Shown here piece after piece: positions 60,325 through 64,000 of a DNA stretch of 64,000 bases. The position numbers were made by a program, and so were the translations under genes. The notes beneath the pieces were generated by a model that had not been told where the DNA came from, did not search any database, and saw only the letters and a list, made by a program, of their open reading frames with translations. Position 1 is the first letter of the stretch. Every line of letters begins with the position of its first letter. The DNA is taken from assembly GCF_026309355.1 (NCBI RefSeq), contig NZ_JAPJZK010000001.1, positions 4,236,501-4,300,500 on the forward strand. Direction: 5' to 3'. The stretch comes from Spartinivicinus marinus. GTDB taxonomy: Bacteria; Pseudomonadota; Gammaproteobacteria; Pseudomonadales; Zooshikellaceae.

Positions 60325-63273
60325 TTAAAATTTTATGGTTATGTTGAGGGGAGAATATATGTTACTTTTTTTTGTTTTTAGTAAAGAGTCGAGATAAATT
60401 ACTATTAAATTATTGTGGGTTTTTAATTTTATTTGTTCTAGTTCTAATTCAGCTTCATTTAGCTTGTTAAGTTTTATAAGGGAGAAAAGATAGTTTAGTC
60501 TCATTTGTAGATCAATAGATTTATTTTGTTTTATGTATTCTTTTACGCTGGATAGTATATTGTAGTGATTTTGTTTGGCAATACTTTTGTAATAATCGTA
60601 CATAGCTACTATCTTTTTGTTATTGCATGTTACATGGGAGTGGTTGTTTACAAATTTTATGATGGTTTCTTTCTTTATCCATAATATATTGTTTGCAGAT
60701 TGGGAGAATTCTCTTATCCACTTGTTTATCGATTTATTATTTTTGCAGATTTGTTTAACTTCTTCTATAGAAGTTGGAATATTGTCCTTTGATAAAATTG
60801 AGAGGCTATTTAATGCTGCTTTTGCAACTTCAAAACTATTATTTTTGCTAATTCTCTCTGGGTTTATACTGTCTTGTTGAGTCCCATTTAAAATACTGAC
60901 TAATCTTAAGTCAATTAGTGAGGCAGCCGTACTGTTCATGAATCTTGTTTTGTCTGCATTCTCTTGTACAATTGGAAAAAAATCAGAATTTGATTGTATA
61001 TTGCCTGCTAATAATATATTTTTTATTACAGGCTTGTATGTTATATGATGGGTTTTTAGGTCAGTGATAGATTCATGATTTATTCTTTTTAATTCACTGG
61101 CTAGTTTTTTGTTTGAAAAGATATCATATAGCTCGGTATGTAACACCTTGTTGGGTGAAGCTATGATAATGTAATCAGAAGGATTTGATGCGTAGAGATG
61201 GTAATCATAAAAAACTTTATCTAGTGATGAAAATATACTAAGAGCTAACTCTGGACTGATCTCATAAGCTTGTAACCATTGAACAAAAAGTCCATCTTCT
61301 TTAACTGATTTCTTAATTAAAGAGTAATACTCGTGTGTAAAAAGGCTCGCAACCCCACTTACCCAGGGGTTTGAAGGCTCTGACATGATAATGTCATACT
61401 TTTTTTGATTTGAAGAGAAAAATGTTTTCGCATCTGCAATGTGAATATTACTTTTTGCTTCCTCATAAGCTAAGTGGTTTCTTTCGTAAAAGTTTTTAGC
61501 GCCTTCAACCATGGCGGGTTCAATTTCTATGGTGTCAACCTGATTTACACGATCACTAGATAAGAAGACATGTGAGGTAAGGCCTGACCCCATACCTATA
61601 ACAGCTACTTGTTTTGGGTTGTTATGTAGTGCGAGTGGTATTGCTGCTGATAATATCATGGTATCTTCATCAGGGCTTGCAGGTCTACTCAGGTGAGTTA
61701 TTCCCGCATCTGGCTTACCATTTGTGGTTATGACTTGCATTGAGTTTTCTTTATCACCATATTCAATAACTGAGATTGTGGCTGTTTTACCATCTTTATG
61801 GTAGATAATTTTTGCTGATTCAGGAGAGACTAAGGTTCCTTTGCGATAGACCCCTGATGCCATTTTTAGTTGATCAAACTTTAAAAATGAAATCAAGAAA
61901 GGGATGATAAGAATGGCTGCTATCTTTAGTTTTGATATCTGAGCTAATGAGGTCAGTAAGAAAAAGCCCATCAATATATCAAGTATACTACCAGAAATAA
62001 TCAGATTTTTTAGCCCCAGTAAAGGCATAATCAATTGTACTGCTATTGCTACCCCTAGTATAGAACCGACTGTATTAGATGAGTATACCCAGCCAATTGC
62101 TCGTTCATTATAACCTTTATTCAATAAAATATAAGTGATTAATGGTAGTGTCATTCCTGCACAAATAGTGGCAGGCAACATCATTACTAAGCAAATAAAG
62201 TGACTAATTAAGTTAAAATAAATGTAACCAGGTTCGGTACGCTGTAAGGCCTGCATGGTAAAGGCCATAAAATCGAAAGTGTAGTTGTAGAAAGTGATGG
62301 TTAAGGCGGCTAAGATTCCCATGATTATTTGGATAAAGCCTAACCATTGAATTGGGTTGGCTATGTTGCTGATTTTATTTCTAATCCAAAAGCCTCCAAT
62401 AGCTAAACCTAGAATAAAAGCACTTAACATGAGTTCAAATGAATGAACGGAACTGCCTAACACCATGCTTAACATGCGGATCCAGGCGACTTCATACATA
62501 AATGATGCAGCACCTGTCATAGCAGCGACAATCAGTAGTATTTTTAAGGTTCTATGATCTGCCGTTTCTTGTTTTTCTAAATGTGGAGGTTGTATTATGC
62601 CAGAGGCAAACTGTTTGCTAATGAACCAAGTAACCAGCGCTACCGCAAAGTTGATAAGTCCAGCGGTTAGCAGTGTACCGGGTAAGCCGACAGTACGAAC
62701 CAAATAAAAACCAGCAACTAGTACACCAATTGCCGCGCCAAAGCTATTAGAAAAATATAAAATAGAGAGTGAGTGGCCTTTCTTTTCAGGAAAATAATGG
62801 ATAAAGCCGGCACTCATTAAAGGGAATGTACTGCCTAATAAGATGGTTTGTGGCAGGATCAACAGAGTCGCTAAACTCCATTTAAAAATTTCGATTGGCC
62901 CACTGCTGCCCAAAAAAGGCATAACGGTATTATAAGCGAAATCGGTACTTGCTACATAGATATTATGAAAGACTAATGCAAGTAAACCAATAATAGCTTC
63001 AACGATTGCATAAGCTAGAAATAAATTACTGAACTTATGTAAGTATTTACTGGTTAGCCATGCTCCGAGGGCCATTCCTCCCATAAAGATAATAAGCACC
63101 AGGGTTTGAGCATAGGCGGCATGGCCTAAAAATAGTTTTAAGTACTGGGTCCAGATGGATTCATAAATGAGTCCTGAAAAGCCAGATAAAAAGAAAACTA
63201 AAATGAGAATATTTCTATTTGCTGCATTTGTTAGGAGTAAGGTGATTCGATCATTAATAGCTAAGGTACTCAT
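60325..63273 (-). CDS. Fused membrane (MFS-like)/spermidine-synthase-like protein
   Basis: A 982-residue three-part protein. Residues 15-465 hold about twelve to fourteen membrane helices. Residues 480-720 resemble spermidine synthase, with GMGSGLTS (about 560), DTIEIEP and MSEPSNPWVSG (about 629-639). Residues 720-982 are a helical tail with repeat-like pairs. Aminopropyltransferases use an aspartate in a DSTDP-type motif. Here it is SEPSNP, so polyamine synthesis is unlikely, though the SAM-type pocket may remain. The family is annotated as fused MFS/spermidine synthase in many marine bacteria, without a known reaction. It is probably the first gene of the glycan operon. Confidence 0.75.
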   Translation of the reverse strand: MSTLAINDRITLLLTNAANRNILILVFFLSGFSGLIYESIWTQYLKLFLGHAAYAQTLVLIIFMGGMALGAWLTSKYLHKFSNLFLAYAIVEAIIGLLALVFHNIYVASTDFAYNTVMPFLGSSGPIEIFKWSLATLLILPQTILLGSTFPLMSAGFIHYFPEKKGHSLSILYFSNSFGAAIGVLVAGFYLVRTVGLPGTLLTAGLINFAVALVTWFISKQFASGIIQPPHLEKQETADHRTLKILLIVAAMTGAASFMYEVAWIRMLSMVLGSSVHSFELMLSAFILGLAIGGFWIRNKISNIANPIQWLGFIQIIMGILAALTITFYNYTFDFMAFTMQALQRTEPGYIYFNLISHFICLVMMLPATICAGMTLPLITYILLNKGYNERAIGWVYSSNTVGSILGVAIAVQLIMPLLGLKNLIISGSILDILMGFFLLTSLAQISKLKIAAILIIPFLISFLKFDQLKMASGVYRKGTLVSPESAKIIYHKDGKTATISVIEYGDKENSMQVITTNGKPDAGITHLSRPASPDEDTMILSAAIPLALHNNPKQVAVIGMGSGLTSHVFLSSDRVNQVDTIEIEPAMVEGAKNFYERNHLAYEEAKSNIHIADAKTFFSSNQKKYDIIMSEPSNPWVSGVASLFTHEYYSLIKKSVKEDGLFVQWLQAYEISPELALSIFSSLDKVFYDYHLYASNPSDYIIIASPNKVLHTELYDIFSNKKLASELKRINHESITDLKTHHITYKPVIKNILLAGNIQSNSDFFPIVQENADKTRFMNSTAASLIDLRLVSILNGTQQDSINPERISKNNSFEVAKAALNSLSILSKDNIPTSIEEVKQICKNNKSINKWIREFSQSANNILWIKKETIIKFVNNHSHVTCNNKKIVAMYDYYKSIAKQNHYNILSSVKEYIKQNKSIDLQMRLNYLFSLIKLNKLNEAELELEQIKLKTHNNLIVIYLDSLLKTKKSNIYSPLNITIKF

Positions 63274-63445
63274 CCCGGTCTCAGCTTTTTATTAGACGAC
63301 ACCTTTAAGCATAGAAGAGATATAAGAGAAGTGTTAGATTTCTTTTGGTTACTTGAGGCTTCTCTTATACCTTAATGAAACGTTAATTGTAATAATTTGG
63401 TGAAATTATCTTTTAAGTGTTTATAACACTGCTTTAGCCGTAGGG

Positions 63446-64000
63446 CTATTTTGACGTATACCCCTCAGGATTCTGCTGCTGCCAACGCCAGGTGTCATAA
63501 ATCATATCTTCTAAGGTTTTGGTGGTTTCCCAGTTAAGTGTCTGTTTCGCTAATGTCGGGTTGGCGTAGCAAGCATCTATATCGCCGGAGCGGCGGTCGG
63601 TGATTTGATAGGGTACTGGTTTGCCGCTAATTCTGGCAAAGGCTTCTACCATGTCTAATACACTGTATCCGTTGCCTACTCCTAGGTTATAGGCTTGGCA
63701 GCCTGGTTTATCTGCCATTTTTTCAATAGCTTTTACATGCCCTTTTGCTAAGTCGACTACATGAATATAGTCTCTCACGCCAGTTCCGTCATGTGTATTA
63801 TAGTCATTACCAAATACGTTCAGTTGCTTACGTTTACCAATGGCTACTTGGGAAATATACGGCATTAGGTTATTGGGAATGCCATTAGGGTCTTCGCCTA
63901 TTAATCCAGACTCATGGGCACCGACTGGGTTAAAGTAGCGGAGTAAGGCAATATTCCAACGGTTATCAGCCTGGTAATGGTCTCTTAATATATCTTCAAC
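63446..64000 (-). CDS. galE: UDP-glucose 4-epimerase, C-terminal part
   Basis: At least 185 codons, continuing past the window end. The reading frame runs unbroken from 64000 with [14 protein letters not shown] and the substrate-binding [11 protein letters not shown], then [15 protein letters not shown] and [12 protein letters not shown], all standard GalE. It interconverts UDP-glucose and UDP-galactose (or the GlcNAc forms), supplying donors for the glycan genes beside it. A methionine at 63865 is internal, not a start. The 172 bases between it and the fusion gene show no gene. Confidence 0.93.
   Translation of the reverse strand, partial: VEDILRDHYQADNRWNIALLRYFNPVGAHESGLIGEDPNGIPNNLMPYISQVAIGKRKQLNVFGNDYNTHDGTGVRDYIHVVDLAKGHVKAIEKMADKPGCQAYNLGVGNGYSVLDMVEAFARISGKPVPYQITDRRSGDIDACYANPTLAKQTLNWETTKTLEDMIYDTWRWQQQNPEGYTSK

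Overview
The window is a gammaproteobacterial chromosome segment. Gene order matches the Pseudomonas/Oceanospirillales pattern: zapG, zapE, rplM-rpsI, petABC, sspAB, then dolP, gmhA/diaA, yraN, lpoA, rsmI, rnpB, a complete mraZ-to-lpxC division and cell-wall (dcw) cluster, an M23 peptidase, secA, argJ, mutT, yacG, coaE and pilD-C-B-A. Base composition is moderate to A+T-rich. A moderately A+T-rich marine oceanospirillalean, possibly Zooshikella-like, is my best guess from protein character and gene order; that is inference and was not tested by any search.

Layout. 1-2706: end of an ABC ATPase and its FtsX-type permease (ybbA-ybbP). 2820-9157: a Yip1 membrane protein, a mobile-looking inverted-repeat element with a possible small RNA, cysZ, trxB, zapG, zapE and an aldo/keto reductase. 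9473-14506: two ribosomal protein genes, the cytochrome bc1 operon and the stringent starvation proteins. 14593-18190 (minus): an envelope cluster of dolP, a SIS-domain isomerase, yraN and lpoA. 18396-19672: rsmI followed by RNase P RNA. 19906-37972: the dcw cluster, starting with a readable promoter and an array of MraZ boxes; most genes overlap by 4 to 11 bases or lie within tens of bases of each other. 37973-38712 is a 740-base gap at the position where pseudomonads carry dciA. 38713-44809: M23 peptidase, secA, argJ and a MutT-ThiE fusion. 44815-49737 (minus): yacG, coaE and the type IV pilus genes pilD, pilC and pilB. 50057-50500: the major pilin, divergent from pilB.

From about 50500 to 63300 the sequence is visibly more A+T-rich. 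It holds an accessory glycan region: a three-gene plus-strand set next to pilA (GT-C-like membrane glycosyltransferase with a TPR tail, GT2 glycosyltransferase, methyltransferase) and a convergent six-gene minus-strand set (fused membrane/spermidine-synthase-like protein, two methyltransferases, GT4 glycosyltransferase, asparagine synthase, flippase-like membrane protein). The end of galE closes the window. The pilA linkage suggests pilin or surface glycan modification, but no substrate can be read from the sequence.

The core genes work together in envelope growth. The dcw genes make and place septal peptidoglycan, lpoA and the M23 peptidase tune the wall, lpxC and gmhA serve LPS, secA exports envelope proteins and pilBCD/pilA build type IV pili. 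The least explained parts are the 3644-3821 element, the adjacent orphan terminator, the dciA-position gap and the glycan region with its spermidine-synthase-like fusion.
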